A stretch of 64,000 nt of DNA from JAGVIE01 sp964520905 (GCA_964520905.1 CAZFQL010000017.1:31779-95778); one strand, 5' to 3'. Numbered from the stretch's first letter, positions 36,689 through 44,338 are shown. Numbers and translations are program-made. Notes: generated by a model from the sequence alone, not told the origin.

Positions 36689-37138
36689 ATGAAGACTATA
36701 AAACTATCTCTCTTTTTTATTCTCTGTGTAATTAGTTCTTGTACAGACAAATCGACAAATTTAAATCAGATAAACCTGCCTTCGTTTTCATTTAAGACGA
36801 GTAAATGTATATCAGGGACGATTGCAAAAGAATCACGCGTACAATCCGACTCCTTTTCATATTCTTTCTCACAATATCTAACACTTAACTTCTCTGTACC
36901 TGGCAATTGTTGCCCCGACTCTAATCGTTTTATGGTGAGTAATGAAATTCGAAGCGACACAATTTTCATTACAGTAACTGACACCGCACAAAATCTCTGC
37001 CGATGTAGTTGTGTTTATATGATCCATACACAATTGACAGATTTACAAAAGGATAGCTACACCGTCAGGTGTCGTCTTGGGAAAGAGGATAATTACATAG
37101 ACCCGCTATATCTTGTTAATGTTGTGCGGGGTAAGTAA
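36689..37138 (+). CDS. Small Cys-rich lipoprotein of unknown function
   Basis: 149 residues from the ATG at 36689, preceded by GGAGG five bases away. The signal MKTIKLSLFFILCVISSC ends in a lipobox Cys. The mature part has a beta-rich look and a Cys pattern PGNCCPDSNRF and LCRCSCVYMIH, which could bind metal or form disulfides. No function is recognised. It is the first gene of the plus-strand island, and a hairpin repeat begins 13 bp after its stop. Confidence 0.75.
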   Translation: MKTIKLSLFFILCVISSCTDKSTNLNQINLPSFSFKTSKCISGTIAKESRVQSDSFSYSFSQYLTLNFSVPGNCCPDSNRFMVSNEIRSDTIFITVTDTAQNLCRCSCVYMIHTQLTDLQKDSYTVRCRLGKEDNYIDPLYLVNVVRGK

Positions 37139-37151
37139 ATTTTCAGGCACT

Positions 37152-37202
37152 GAGCCACTCGTTCCCCGAATATAAGCATTTAAGGGCAAGCTTAATTGCG
37201 TT
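37152..37202. repeat. Island repeat, copy 1 (diverged)
   Basis: About 51 bp beginning GAGCCACTCGTTCCCC, with GGGCAAGCTTAATT in the second half. It aligns loosely with copies at 37829-37880 and 38774-38826. It begins 13 bp after a stop codon. Confidence 0.5.
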
Positions 37203-37237
37203 CCGTTAGCTAACAACATAATATGAGGATTTAAACA

Positions 37238-37816
37238 ATGAGTATTCCTTACTTCAATGGTCTTTCATGGAATGACCTTTCACGTGACGAGCGATTCTAC
37301 TGCTTCTGTCTTTATCAAAATGCAAAAGGTAATCCCAGGCAATTTGCGGAGTTGATTTCAAAGAAGGTTGGTTTGAGTATGGAATCAACAGATGATTGGG
37401 ACATTGGTGTTGAAGTGTGTTTTTATCGAGACTATTTGTGGCACAAAGGAAAACCTGTACATGGCTCAGGTTTTTCACCCAAACGCACCTTCGATCTTTG
37501 CTTGTTCAGTCCAAATACCATCATCATCATTGAAGCAAAGGTTGATCAGCAATTTGACGCTGAACAGAACAAAACCTTTGTGGAAGACGCAAAAAAGGTT
37601 CGCCAGTTACTGGCTGTGGATACGCTTAAGGTCTATCTGATTGCTTTAGCTTCATCGAAGTATTACGAGGCTGATATGGGAAATGGAAACGGGAAAGCAT
37701 TACAGCCATTTAACGGACGTATTTCGTGGCTTGATATGTATCAAAAATATGGGGACGAAATTCTAAAACAAGCTGAAAACTTGTATGGGTCGCATCTTCG
37801 CAAACTCAAATCCTAG
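37238..37816 (+). CDS. PD-(D/E)XK-nuclease-like protein
   Basis: 192 residues. The core KRTFDLCLFSPNTIIIIEAKVDQQF gives D...ExK with the right hydrophobic strands, about residues 86-110, followed by a helix and YLIALASSKYY, as in restriction-endonuclease-like folds. The remainder is not recognised. It could be a restriction or defence nuclease, or a structural relative; no methyltransferase is adjacent. A GAGG ribosome site lies upstream. It is part of the small-gene island and is followed 12 bp later by a hairpin repeat. Confidence 0.72.
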   Translation: MSIPYFNGLSWNDLSRDERFYCFCLYQNAKGNPRQFAELISKKVGLSMESTDDWDIGVEVCFYRDYLWHKGKPVHGSGFSPKRTFDLCLFSPNTIIIIEAKVDQQFDAEQNKTFVEDAKKVRQLLAVDTLKVYLIALASSKYYEADMGNGNGKALQPFNGRISWLDMYQKYGDEILKQAENLYGSHLRKLKS

Positions 37817-37828
37817 TGTTTGGTGTAT

Positions 37829-37880
37829 AACCAACCGCTCCCCAAACAATTGCGTTTCGGGGTCAGGCAAGTCGACCCTT
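37829..37880. repeat. Island repeat, copy 2
   Basis: 52 bp starting AACCAACCGCTCCCC. It has two small hairpins: CCCCAAAC/GTTTCGGGG and GGGTC/GACCC. It is similar to copy 3 over its whole length (shared CGGGG..CAGGCAAG..GACCCT). It begins 12 bp after the stop of the nuclease-like gene. Confidence 0.65.
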
Positions 37881-37924
37881 AAACTTTGCTGATAGTTAAT
37901 ATCGATTATGCAAAAGGAGAAACA

Positions 37925-38368
37925 ATGGAATACCGTCACACACAATTTGGTACTGTAATAATCTTTGCCGTGGGAGTTGTCATCGCGGCAATTCTTGTTC
38001 ATTTCCTCGTGAGTGGATCGATACCTCCCACTGAAGCAGGAGTCGCTATCTTGCTCCTTCTTACGCTGTTTCTCTTCGCATCACTTACTGTAGAAATCAT
38101 CCATGGCAGTATTGTATGCCGCTTCGGACCGGGACTCATCCGAAAGGAGATCAAGCTGTCGGATGTAACTGATGCTCGACCTGTGACCAATTCCTGGATT
38201 GCAGGATGGGGAATTCGATGGATGCCCGGACAGTATATGTTGTGGAATGTGTCGGGCTTTCAAGCAGTAGAACTCACACTAGAGAACGGCAAAAGGTTTC
38301 GGATCGGCACAGATGAACCCGATTCGCTTGTCCGTGCAATTCAAATCAACAAAACAACGGGCACCTGA
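37925..38368 (+). CDS. Small membrane protein with PH-like domain
   Basis: 147 residues from the ATG at 37925, chosen because AAGGAGA lies 5 bases before it. Two adjacent membrane helices (FGTVIIFAVGVVIAAILVHFLV and AGVAILLLLTLFLFASLTVEII) are followed by a small beta domain: IRKEIKLSDVTDARPVTNS, VSGFQAVELTLENGKRFRIGTDEPDSLVRAIQ. This pattern is typical of bacterial PH-like domain proteins of unknown role. It belongs to the plus-strand island. Confidence 0.72.
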   Translation: MEYRHTQFGTVIIFAVGVVIAAILVHFLVSGSIPPTEAGVAILLLLTLFLFASLTVEIIHGSIVCRFGPGLIRKEIKLSDVTDARPVTNSWIAGWGIRWMPGQYMLWNVSGFQAVELTLENGKRFRIGTDEPDSLVRAIQINKTTGT

Positions 38369-38419
38369 GCCGCCACCCGTATGACAGGCATTTTTATCTA
38401 AAAAATTGTATCTTTACAT

Positions 38420-38716
38420 ATGAATATGCAGCGAATCGATCTACATAATGAAAAAATCTTCTTACTCTGCAAGAAGTACTTCGTAAAAACTCTCAGCGCC
38501 TTTGGCTCAACTGCAAGAGGCGAGGCAACAAGCGCGAGCGATATTGATATCTTGGTAACTTTCTCCAAGCCAATATCTCTTCTCCAGTTGGTTGCCTTAG
38601 AGTGCGAGTTATCAAAAATATTAGGAGGTAAGGTCGATCTTTTAACCGAACAATCAATCAGTCCATATTTACGCGCACGTATTTTGAAGGAATGCCGTCC
38701 TATCTATGCAGCGTGA
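38420..38716 (+). CDS. Minimal nucleotidyltransferase, MntA-type antitoxin
   Basis: 98 residues. The MNT signature is AFGSTARGEATSASDIDILVTF: GSx10DxD, with a third acidic residue in GKVDLLTE. In HepT-MntA modules MntA AMPylates and neutralises the HEPN toxin HepT. Here the next frame starts inside its 3' end (ATG at 38706) with a HepT N-terminus, but that gene is cut short. The antitoxin therefore appears intact and orphaned. An alternative start is the ATG at 38426. Confidence 0.85.
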   Translation: MNMQRIDLHNEKIFLLCKKYFVKTLSAFGSTARGEATSASDIDILVTFSKPISLLQLVALECELSKILGGKVDLLTEQSISPYLRARILKECRPIYAA

Positions 38717-38879
38717 CGATTCTGTATACCTTAAGCATATTCGCGATGCTATTTTAACAATCGCGAAGTACACGAACCACTTGCTCCTCGAACAAAAGCG
38801 ATTCGGGGCAGGCAAGCTGACCCTGTCTAATAACGTCAGGGACAGGCGGTATGATCGGGTTATATTTTGCACAGTTTGA
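38706..38879 (+). pseudogene. Truncated hepT (HEPN/DUF86 toxin) remnant
   Basis: The frame of 57 codons starts MQRDDSVYLKHIRDAILTIAKYT, a clear HepT/DUF86 beginning, and overlaps mntA by 11 bp, as usual for the pair. After about residue 23 the resemblance stops where island repeat copy 3 begins (38774), and the frame ends at 38879. A full HepT has about 110-115 residues with the RX4-6H active site near the C-terminus, which is absent here. The toxin should be inactive. Confidence 0.75.
38774..38826. repeat. Island repeat, copy 3
   Basis: 53 bp starting GAACCACTTGCTCC, with hairpin CCTCGAA/TTCGGGG and the shared CAGGCAAGCTGACCCT. It lies inside the hepT frame at the point where HepT similarity ends. 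Confidence 0.65.
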
Positions 38880-38898
38880 AAAGGTTTTGTATATTTTG
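38866..38898 (+). promoter_or_regulatory. Repeated promoter-like element, copy 2
   Basis: TTTG (38866-38869), 20 bases, TATATTTTG (38890-38898), identical in layout to 36584-36616. It lies about 70 bp upstream of the small Lys-rich gene. Confidence 0.5.
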
Positions 38899-38966
38899 AA
38901 AGATATCAAATTGAAATCCGTTTTATTTTGGTCGCAACTTAACCTCAAATATAAGGAGAAAAGAAC

Positions 38967-39092
38967 ATGAGCAAAGGTCAGGTCAGTAAGAAGTCAACTA
39001 AGAAGGCGCCAATGAAAACCAAGAAGGAAAAAAAAGCCGAGAAGAGGGACAAGAAGCAAGGGATAGTGAGCGTGGTATCTCAACAATTCTGA
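38967..39092 (+). CDS. Small Lys-rich protein (41 residues)
   Basis: 41 residues from the ATG at 38967, with a strong AAGGAGA ribosome site at 38953. The sequence is almost half Lys, with Ser, Thr and Ala (MSKGQVSKKSTKKAPMKTKK...), ending in a hydrophobic VSVVSQQF. It could bind nucleic acid or be a short membrane-tail peptide. No family is assigned. The promoter-like element, ribosome site and complete frame support a real gene. Confidence 0.6.
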   Translation: MSKGQVSKKSTKKAPMKTKKEKKAEKRDKKQGIVSVVSQQF

Positions 39093-39187
39093 TACTGCTT
39101 ACATGAATTTGGCGGCGTGTTACGGACAACGCATGGTTACTCGTAACGTCTGCCAAACCGGAAAAAGAACTATCAAGGACAACGAGC

Positions 39188-39556
39188 ATGAAATCGGTAC
39201 AGGATTTAAAAAGAGAATACAAAGAACGGCAGAAACCCGCTGGCGTTTTTATGGTGAAGAATACCGCAAACGGCAAAGTCTTGCTCGGAAGCAGTATGAA
39301 CCTCGAAGGACCGTTGAACAGTCACAAATTCATGCTAAAAATTGGAAGTCATCGGAACCCGGCGCTGCAAAAGGAATGGAATGAGTACGGCGCAGATAAG
39401 TTCGTCTTCGAAATCTTAGAAGTCGTGAAATTTAAAGACGATCCTGATTTCAATCTGAGTGATGAGTTGACTCTGCTCGAAGAAATCTGGACTGAGAAAT
39501 TACAGCCCTTCGGCGAGCGGGGTTACAATACTGAGAAACGTATCCGGCAGGCGTAA
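39188..39556 (+). CDS. GIY-YIG nuclease-family protein
   Basis: 122 residues. The N-terminal KPAGVFMVKNTANGKVLLGSSMNL corresponds to the GIY-YIG core (GVF..VLLGSS), followed by HKFMLKIGSHRNPALQKEWNEYGADKFVFEILEVV and ELTLLEEIWTEKLQPFGERGYN (conserved Glu and Asn region). This subfamily occurs as short stand-alone proteins; whether it cuts DNA is not known. It is the last gene of the plus-strand island; behind it are two perfect palindromes, and folD follows on the other strand. Confidence 0.82.
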   Translation: MKSVQDLKREYKERQKPAGVFMVKNTANGKVLLGSSMNLEGPLNSHKFMLKIGSHRNPALQKEWNEYGADKFVFEILEVVKFKDDPDFNLSDELTLLEEIWTEKLQPFGERGYNTEKRIRQA

Positions 39557-39572
39557 TGTAGGGTTCTGCCTG

Positions 39573-39595
39573 GTTCCCAAATTCCATTTGGGAAC
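39573..39595. repeat. Perfect palindrome, REP-like
   Basis: The 9-bp arms GTTCCCAAA/TTTGGGAAC enclose a 5-base loop. It lies 16 bp after the GIY-YIG gene, between convergent genes, so it may also act in termination. Confidence 0.7.
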
Positions 39596-39648
39596 TACAC
39601 TGTCTACCGATAATTGGACGGTGGTGTAACGGGTTATTCTGTGTTAGA

Positions 39649-39667
39649 TCCCAAGCGGAGCTTGGGA
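39649..39667. repeat. Perfect palindrome, REP-like
   Basis: The 8-bp arms TCCCAAGC/GCTTGGGA enclose GGA. Just downstream of folD on its strand, and related in sequence to the palindrome at 39573-39595. Confidence 0.7.
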
Positions 39668-39683
39668 ACGAGAAAACGTTTCA

Positions 39684-40571
39684 TCAACAATAAATCTTCT
39701 GCTGCGCAGCCAGCAGTGTATTCCTCAAAACCATTGCAATCGTCATCGGACCGACACCACCGGGGACGGGAGTTATGGCACTTGCAATCTTAGATGCTGA
39801 TTCGAAATGAACATCGCCAACAATCCGATATCCATTTTTAGCTGTCGCATCATTAACGCGATTAATTCCGACATCTATTACAACGGCACCGGGTTTAATC
39901 ATATCACCTGTGATGCATTCTGGCTTTCCCATTGCGGCAATTAGAATATCTGCTTGCTTAGAGAAGTATGAAATATCCTTCGCTCCTGTATGCGCGATAG
40001 TAACAACAGCGTTCGCACCTTTCTGTTTTTGAAGAAGAATATTCGCAATCGGCTTCCCGACAATATTACTTCTGCCCACAATAACTACATGCTTACCTGC
40101 GGGATCGTTTCCACTTCGAATGAGGAGTTCTTGTATTCCTGCCGGCGTGCATGGCTTCAAACACGGTAACCCTATTACCATTCTTCCGATATTGATCGGG
40201 TGAAATCCATCAACATCTTTACGGTAATCAATCGCAGATATTATTTTATCTTCATTGATATGCTTCGGCAGGGGAAGTTGAATCAATATTCCATGAATCT
40301 TTGGGTCAAGATTGAATTGATTGATAAGTTGGAGAATTATTGATTCGGAAGTTTCGGCAGGTAATTTTTCCGTGATGGAATAAAATCCCATCTCATCGCA
40401 ACCTTTCCCTTTCATCTTCACATATGATTGTGATGCGGGATTTTCCCCAACAAGGATGAAAGCCAAACCGGGAGTTAGTCCATGTTCAGCTTTGAGTTTT
40501 TCGGTTTCAAGCTTTATTTCACGCTTGATGTCTTCAGCGATTTTCTTGCCATCAATTAGAGATGCAGACAT
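39684..40571 (-). CDS. folD: Methylenetetrahydrofolate dehydrogenase/cyclohydrolase FolD
   Basis: 295 residues. The signature SYVKMKGKGCDEMGF contains the catalytic Tyr and Lys; IHGILIQLPLPKHI, KDVDGFHPINIG, CTPAGIQELL, VVIVGRSNIVGKPIANIL and TPVPGGVGPMTIAMVL are all present. The bifunctional enzyme makes methenyl- and formyl-tetrahydrofolate. Normal length. A repeat-like AT-rich stretch precedes it. Confidence 0.98.
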   Translation of the reverse strand: MSASLIDGKKIAEDIKREIKLETEKLKAEHGLTPGLAFILVGENPASQSYVKMKGKGCDEMGFYSITEKLPAETSESIILQLINQFNLDPKIHGILIQLPLPKHINEDKIISAIDYRKDVDGFHPINIGRMVIGLPCLKPCTPAGIQELLIRSGNDPAGKHVVIVGRSNIVGKPIANILLQKQKGANAVVTIAHTGAKDISYFSKQADILIAAMGKPECITGDMIKPGAVVIDVGINRVNDATAKNGYRIVGDVHFESASKIASAITPVPGGVGPMTIAMVLRNTLLAAQQKIYC

Positions 40572-40590
40572 AAGGCAGTTTAGATTTATT

Positions 40591-40640
40591 CATTGTCTGA
40601 TTGAAGAATTGAGGAATTATTGGATTGACAGATTGAAGTA
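40591..40640. repeat. GATTGA-rich arm left of S23 gene C
   Basis: Built of GATTGA/ATTGAG units, loosely complementary to 41051-41115 on the other side of the frameshifted S23 gene. Weaker than the arms around copy B. Confidence 0.4.
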
Positions 40641-40668
40641 TGGTATGACTTACTATTATACATAGTGA

Positions 40669-41036
40669 TTAAATTTGTCGCTTCCCAAATTTTGCAGTGT
40701 ATTGAGACGATGCGAATATTGCCAGCAACTCATTAGCTTCATTTAATATATCTTCCAACCTAATCTTTTGAATGATATCGCATTCGACGAGTAATTCTAA
40801 CCATAAAATCGAGCGTCAGCTTCTTCAACAACAATCCCAACCTTTGAAATAAATTCTGCTTTCGACCGTGCGCGACAAACCGCTCGGTAATTAGCTGCAA
40901 CAGAAGTCGCTGATCGTAATAATTGCCGTCCAATAACTCTTGCTTCTTCTGTCTTTGGTAACGAGCGAAATAACTTTACAATACGGATAGCGAATTGCTT
41001 TGTTCGATCCTTCAATATTTCCGCTTGAGTCTTCAT
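40669..41036 (-). pseudogene. Four-helix-bundle protein, S23 family (copy C), frameshifted
   Basis: The first frame begins MKTQAEILKDRTKQFAIRIVKLFRSLPK and runs through IGRQLLRSATSVAANYRAVCRARSKAEFISKVGIVVEEAD before stopping at 40797. A different frame then continues exactly where the family would (SILWLELLVECDIIQKIRLEDILNEANELLAIFASS) to a stop at 40669. One base appears to be lost or gained near 40808-40815. The full product would be about 121 residues. It belongs to a different S23 branch from copies A and B (AANYR type). Confidence 0.82.
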
Positions 41037-41050
41037 AATAATTTTATCAT

Positions 41051-41115
41051 TGTAGAATTTAATGATTGATTCATTAGTAATTATTCAATGAAACAATCAA
41101 TCAATGACTCAATGT
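41051..41115. repeat. Arm right of S23 gene C
   Basis: AATGATTGATTCATT and ATCAATCAATGACTCAATG units, loosely the reverse complement of 40591-40640. Confidence 0.4.
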
Positions 41116-41117
41116 TG

Positions 41118-41915
41118 TTAAAACGCCGGGAACACAAAACTTTCAATCTTCAATGCCTTGCCTGTTTCTGCATCAGCCTGCACATACACTCCGCACATGC
41201 GTACATCGTGCGATGCCATCTCATATTTGAACGGCGTCTGATGAATGAAACGCCGTAATGCGATTTCTTTCTTCAAGCCGATCACCGAATCGTACGGACC
41301 GGTCATGCCGACATCGGTGATGTATGCGGTACCACGCGGCAATATTCTCGCATCAGCGGTTTGGATATGAGTGTGTGTGCCGACAAGCGCAGTCACACGT
41401 CCATCAAGATGCCAGCCTAAGGCTACCTTTTCCGCTGTAGCCTCAGCGTGGAAATCGACAAAAATTATTTTGGTCTGTTCCAGAATCTTCTCAACTGCCC
41501 AATCGGCTTTCTTGAACGGACAATCGATTGGCTGCATATAGACGCGCCCCTGCAAATTCAAAACGCCGACTTTTCCCTTCTCGCCTAAATCGAAAACGAT
41601 GAATCCGTTGCCGGGATTTTCGGATGGATAGTTTAGGGGACGCAGTATTGTTCTGGATGTCGCGAGAAGTTTCCTCGTGTGCCAGTTGTCCCATAAATGA
41701 TTTCCGCCAGTGAGCACATTTATGCCAAGCCCGAAAACTTTTTCAGCGGTCTTCTCATCGATCCCTTTGCCATCGACAAGATTCTCACCGTTAGCGATGC
41801 AAATATCGACCTGATATTTTTGAAGATAACTTTTCAGTAGAGTCTCGGTGAGTTCAAGCCCAGGACTGCCGACAATATCACCGATGAAGAGAATGTTGAT
41901 GATTTTTTTATCCAT
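41118..41915 (-). CDS. TIGR00282-family metallophosphoesterase (YmdB-like)
   Basis: 265 residues from the ATG at 41915 (MDKKIINILFIGDIVGSPG); a TTG at 41924 is the alternative. Metal motifs are FIGDIVGSPG, IANGENLVDGKGID, GGNHLWDN, IFVDFHAEATAEKVALGWHLDGRV and VGTHTHIQTADARILP. The family is a di-iron cyclic-nucleotide or 2',3'-cyclic phosphodiesterase often linked to RNA decay and global regulation. It is transcribed divergently from the E1 gene, sharing a short promoter region. Confidence 0.93.
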   Translation of the reverse strand: MDKKIINILFIGDIVGSPGLELTETLLKSYLQKYQVDICIANGENLVDGKGIDEKTAEKVFGLGINVLTGGNHLWDNWHTRKLLATSRTILRPLNYPSENPGNGFIVFDLGEKGKVGVLNLQGRVYMQPIDCPFKKADWAVEKILEQTKIIFVDFHAEATAEKVALGWHLDGRVTALVGTHTHIQTADARILPRGTAYITDVGMTGPYDSVIGLKKEIALRRFIHQTPFKYEMASHDVRMCGVYVQADAETGKALKIESFVFPAF

Positions 41916-41987
41916 GGAACGCAATATAAGGAAATTTGTGTTAACTTAAAATTGTTATATCTTGATTATATTAGTCAGGTTTGTTTA

Positions 41988-44099
41988 ATGAATATTGAAA
42001 AAATAGTGGAAAAAGATTCAGTTATAGAAACTTCATCTCAAAAACTTGCTCTCATTCCGTTACCGGACGGCAATATCCGGGTTCATAATAAAACACTCAC
42101 GCAGTGGTACAAATTGATGCATCTCGGACGACTCCTCGATCTTAAAGCCGCTATGTATGTTCGGCTTGCAAAGGGGTGGTCTTATCATTCCTCATGCGCG
42201 GGACACGAAGGGATTCAACTTATACTTGGTCTTTCATTCTGGCAGGGAAAAGATTTTCTGTTTCCATACTACCGCGATCTTATGACATCTCTCGCCGCAG
42301 GATTGAGTGTTGAAGAGATAATTGAAAACGGTCTTTCAAAACCGACCGATGTCGGCTCAGGCGGCAGGCACATGAGCAATCATTTCTCGAAACCATCGAT
42401 CAGGATTCAGAATGTTTCTTCTGCCACCGGCAATCACGCGCTTCATGCAGTTGGGGTTGCGCGTGCGATTAAAAAATATAACGGTGATGAGATTGCATTT
42501 GCCAGCTTCGGCGATTCATCCGTTTCGGAAGGATATGTTTATGAAGCCGTGAGTGGAGCTGCACGTGAGAGACTACCTATTATTTTTGTCATACAGAATA
42601 ATAAGTACGGAATATCTGTCACGAACAAAGAGCAGTCGGCAAACGAAAATGTTGCGGAGAATTTTGTAGGATTTAAAGACGTGAAAATCGTCAATGTTGA
42701 TGGAACGAATGTATTCGATTCGTGGAGAGGGATGCAGGAAGCGCTTGATTATGTGAAAGCCGGAAGCGGTCCTGCAATCATCCACGCCGAATGCGTGCGG
42801 ATGAATTCACACAGCAATTCGGACCGGCAGGAATTTTACCGCAGCGCAGAAGAAATCGCGGAGGCACAGCGTTTTGATCCCATCAATCGATTAAGGGAAT
42901 ACCTGCTGACGCACGACGTAATGATTGAAGAGGAAATACTTGCGGTTGAAATCGAAAATAAAAAAAACGTTGAAGATGCAGGAACAAAAGTCGAGAACGA
43001 GCCAGACCCCGATGCGGCAACGGCGATGATGTATGTGATTCCGCCTGCGCTCGAGAATCAAAAAGAAGATGAGCCGCTCACGATACCGAATCCAGATATA
43101 CCTACTCTGAATCTCAGGGAAGCAATCAATGAGACATTGAAAGAAGAATTCCGCCGCAACCCAAACACATTCTTGTGGGGACAGGATGTAGCTTCCAAAG
43201 ATAAAGGCGGAGTGTTTAATATTACAAAAGGTATGCAGCAGGAATTCGGCGCCGAACGAATCTTCAACGCGCCGATTGCCGAGGATTTTATTGTTGGAAC
43301 TGCAAACGGTTTCTGTCGTTACCGCGATGACATATGTGTCGTGATCGAAGGTGCACAGTTCGCCGATTACTTCTGGCCCGCAATGGAACAGCTCGTCGAG
43401 TGTGCACACGAATATTACCGAACCAACGGACAGTTCACGCCGAACATCGTTATCCGTCTCGCATCAGGCGGTTACATCGGCGGCGGGTTGTATCACTCAC
43501 AAAGTTTAGATGCAACATTCGCAACAATTCCGGGATTGAGAATAGTGATGCCCTCATTCGCAGATGATGCTGTTGGATTGATGCGTATGGCAATGCGAAG
43601 CCGTGGAGTAACGATTTATATTGAGAACAAATTTCTGTACAACCAATTCTTCACCAAAACACAGCGACCATCGGAAAATCATGTAGTTCCTTTTGGAAAA
43701 GCACGAGTTCGAAGAGCAGGTAACGAATTGAGTATTGTTGCGTGGGGAACACCCGTGCATTTCGCTCTGCGTGCTGCACGTAAATTGGAAACCGAGCATA
43801 AGATTGACGCAGAAGTTCTCGACCTCCGTTCCATCAATCCGCTCGATGTTGATGCCATCCTTCAGACCGTTAAGAAAACGGGAAGGTTACTCGTAGTTCA
43901 TGAACATCCGTTGTTCGGCGGATTCGGTGGTGAGATTGCGTCTATTGTAAGCGAGCAGGCATTTCAATATCTCGATGCACCGGTGATGCGTGTAGCATCG
44001 AAAAACTCGCCTGTTCCATTCTCAAGAATCCTTGAGCGGGCGGTGCTGGTGCAGGAGGAGGATATTTTACAGGCGTCAGTTAAATTAGCGGGATTTTAG
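41988..44099 (+). CDS. Branched-chain 2-oxoacid dehydrogenase-type E1, alpha-beta fusion
   Basis: 703 residues from the ATG at 41988; a TTG at 41952 is possible. The alpha half (about 40-330) carries the thiamine-diphosphate motif FASFGDSSVSEGYVYEAVSGAARERLPIIFVIQNNKYGIS. A linker of about 60 residues follows. The beta half (about 375-700) has LREAINETLKEEFRRNP, GQDVASKDKGGVFNITKGM, APIAEDFIVGTANG and VLDLRSINPLDVDAIL. It decarboxylates a 2-oxoacid, probably branched-chain, and acylates an E2. Neither E2 nor E3 is adjacent. It is the only long plus-strand gene in the right half of the window. Confidence 0.95.
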   Translation: MNIEKIVEKDSVIETSSQKLALIPLPDGNIRVHNKTLTQWYKLMHLGRLLDLKAAMYVRLAKGWSYHSSCAGHEGIQLILGLSFWQGKDFLFPYYRDLMTSLAAGLSVEEIIENGLSKPTDVGSGGRHMSNHFSKPSIRIQNVSSATGNHALHAVGVARAIKKYNGDEIAFASFGDSSVSEGYVYEAVSGAARERLPIIFVIQNNKYGISVTNKEQSANENVAENFVGFKDVKIVNVDGTNVFDSWRGMQEALDYVKAGSGPAIIHAECVRMNSHSNSDRQEFYRSAEEIAEAQRFDPINRLREYLLTHDVMIEEEILAVEIENKKNVEDAGTKVENEPDPDAATAMMYVIPPALENQKEDEPLTIPNPDIPTLNLREAINETLKEEFRRNPNTFLWGQDVASKDKGGVFNITKGMQQEFGAERIFNAPIAEDFIVGTANGFCRYRDDICVVIEGAQFADYFWPAMEQLVECAHEYYRTNGQFTPNIVIRLASGGYIGGGLYHSQSLDATFATIPGLRIVMPSFADDAVGLMRMAMRSRGVTIYIENKFLYNQFFTKTQRPSENHVVPFGKARVRRAGNELSIVAWGTPVHFALRAARKLETEHKIDAEVLDLRSINPLDVDAILQTVKKTGRLLVVHEHPLFGGFGGEIASIVSEQAFQYLDAPVMRVASKNSPVPFSRILERAVLVQEEDILQASVKLAGF

Positions 44100-44108
44100 T
44101 AGATCACA

Positions 44109-44125
44109 ACCTGTCCTAAGAAACA
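44109..44125 (+). terminator. Possible terminator after the E1 gene
   Basis: CCTGT/ACAGG pairs around a short loop within AACC...GGTT, followed by a T-rich stretch. It lies 10 bp past the E1 stop. Weak stem. Confidence 0.35.
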
Positions 44126-44137
44126 GGATGGTTCATT

Positions 44138-44338
44138 TTACATTTTTATTGCTGGTATGCGTTTGTAGTTTTGTATAAACTGTATAGAGGGCGCGATATA
44201 CATCCGCGATAGTGGTTTGGCAATATCTTCTTTAAATCTGGACTCATTGAAGATATCTGTTTGTGCACCGACCGTAAATGCACAGACAATTATAATCCCG
44301 ATAAGGATTATTTTATGATAGAACCGGAACTCAGTCAA
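44138..44338 (-). CDS. Small predicted secreted protein (66 residues)
   Basis: 66 residues, start TTG with AAGGGAT eight bases upstream. The N-terminus HKIILIGIIIVCAFTVGAQ looks like a cleavable signal peptide, leaving a mature part of about 40 residues. No family is recognised. It follows ispG by 112 bp on the same strand. It may be a genuine small exported protein or the truncated start of a larger one. Confidence 0.4.
   Translation of the reverse strand: MTEFRFYHKIILIGIIIVCAFTVGAQTDIFNESRFKEDIAKPLSRMYIAPSIQFIQNYKRIPAIKM

Noticed and set aside
36422..39670. Declaring the island a proven integron
   Set aside because: No integrase gene is in the window and the repeats lack clean GTTRRRY cores.
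42891..43409. 172-codon minus-strand frame opposite the E1 gene
   Set aside because: Overlaps conserved E1 motifs in antisense, no domain, no start signal.
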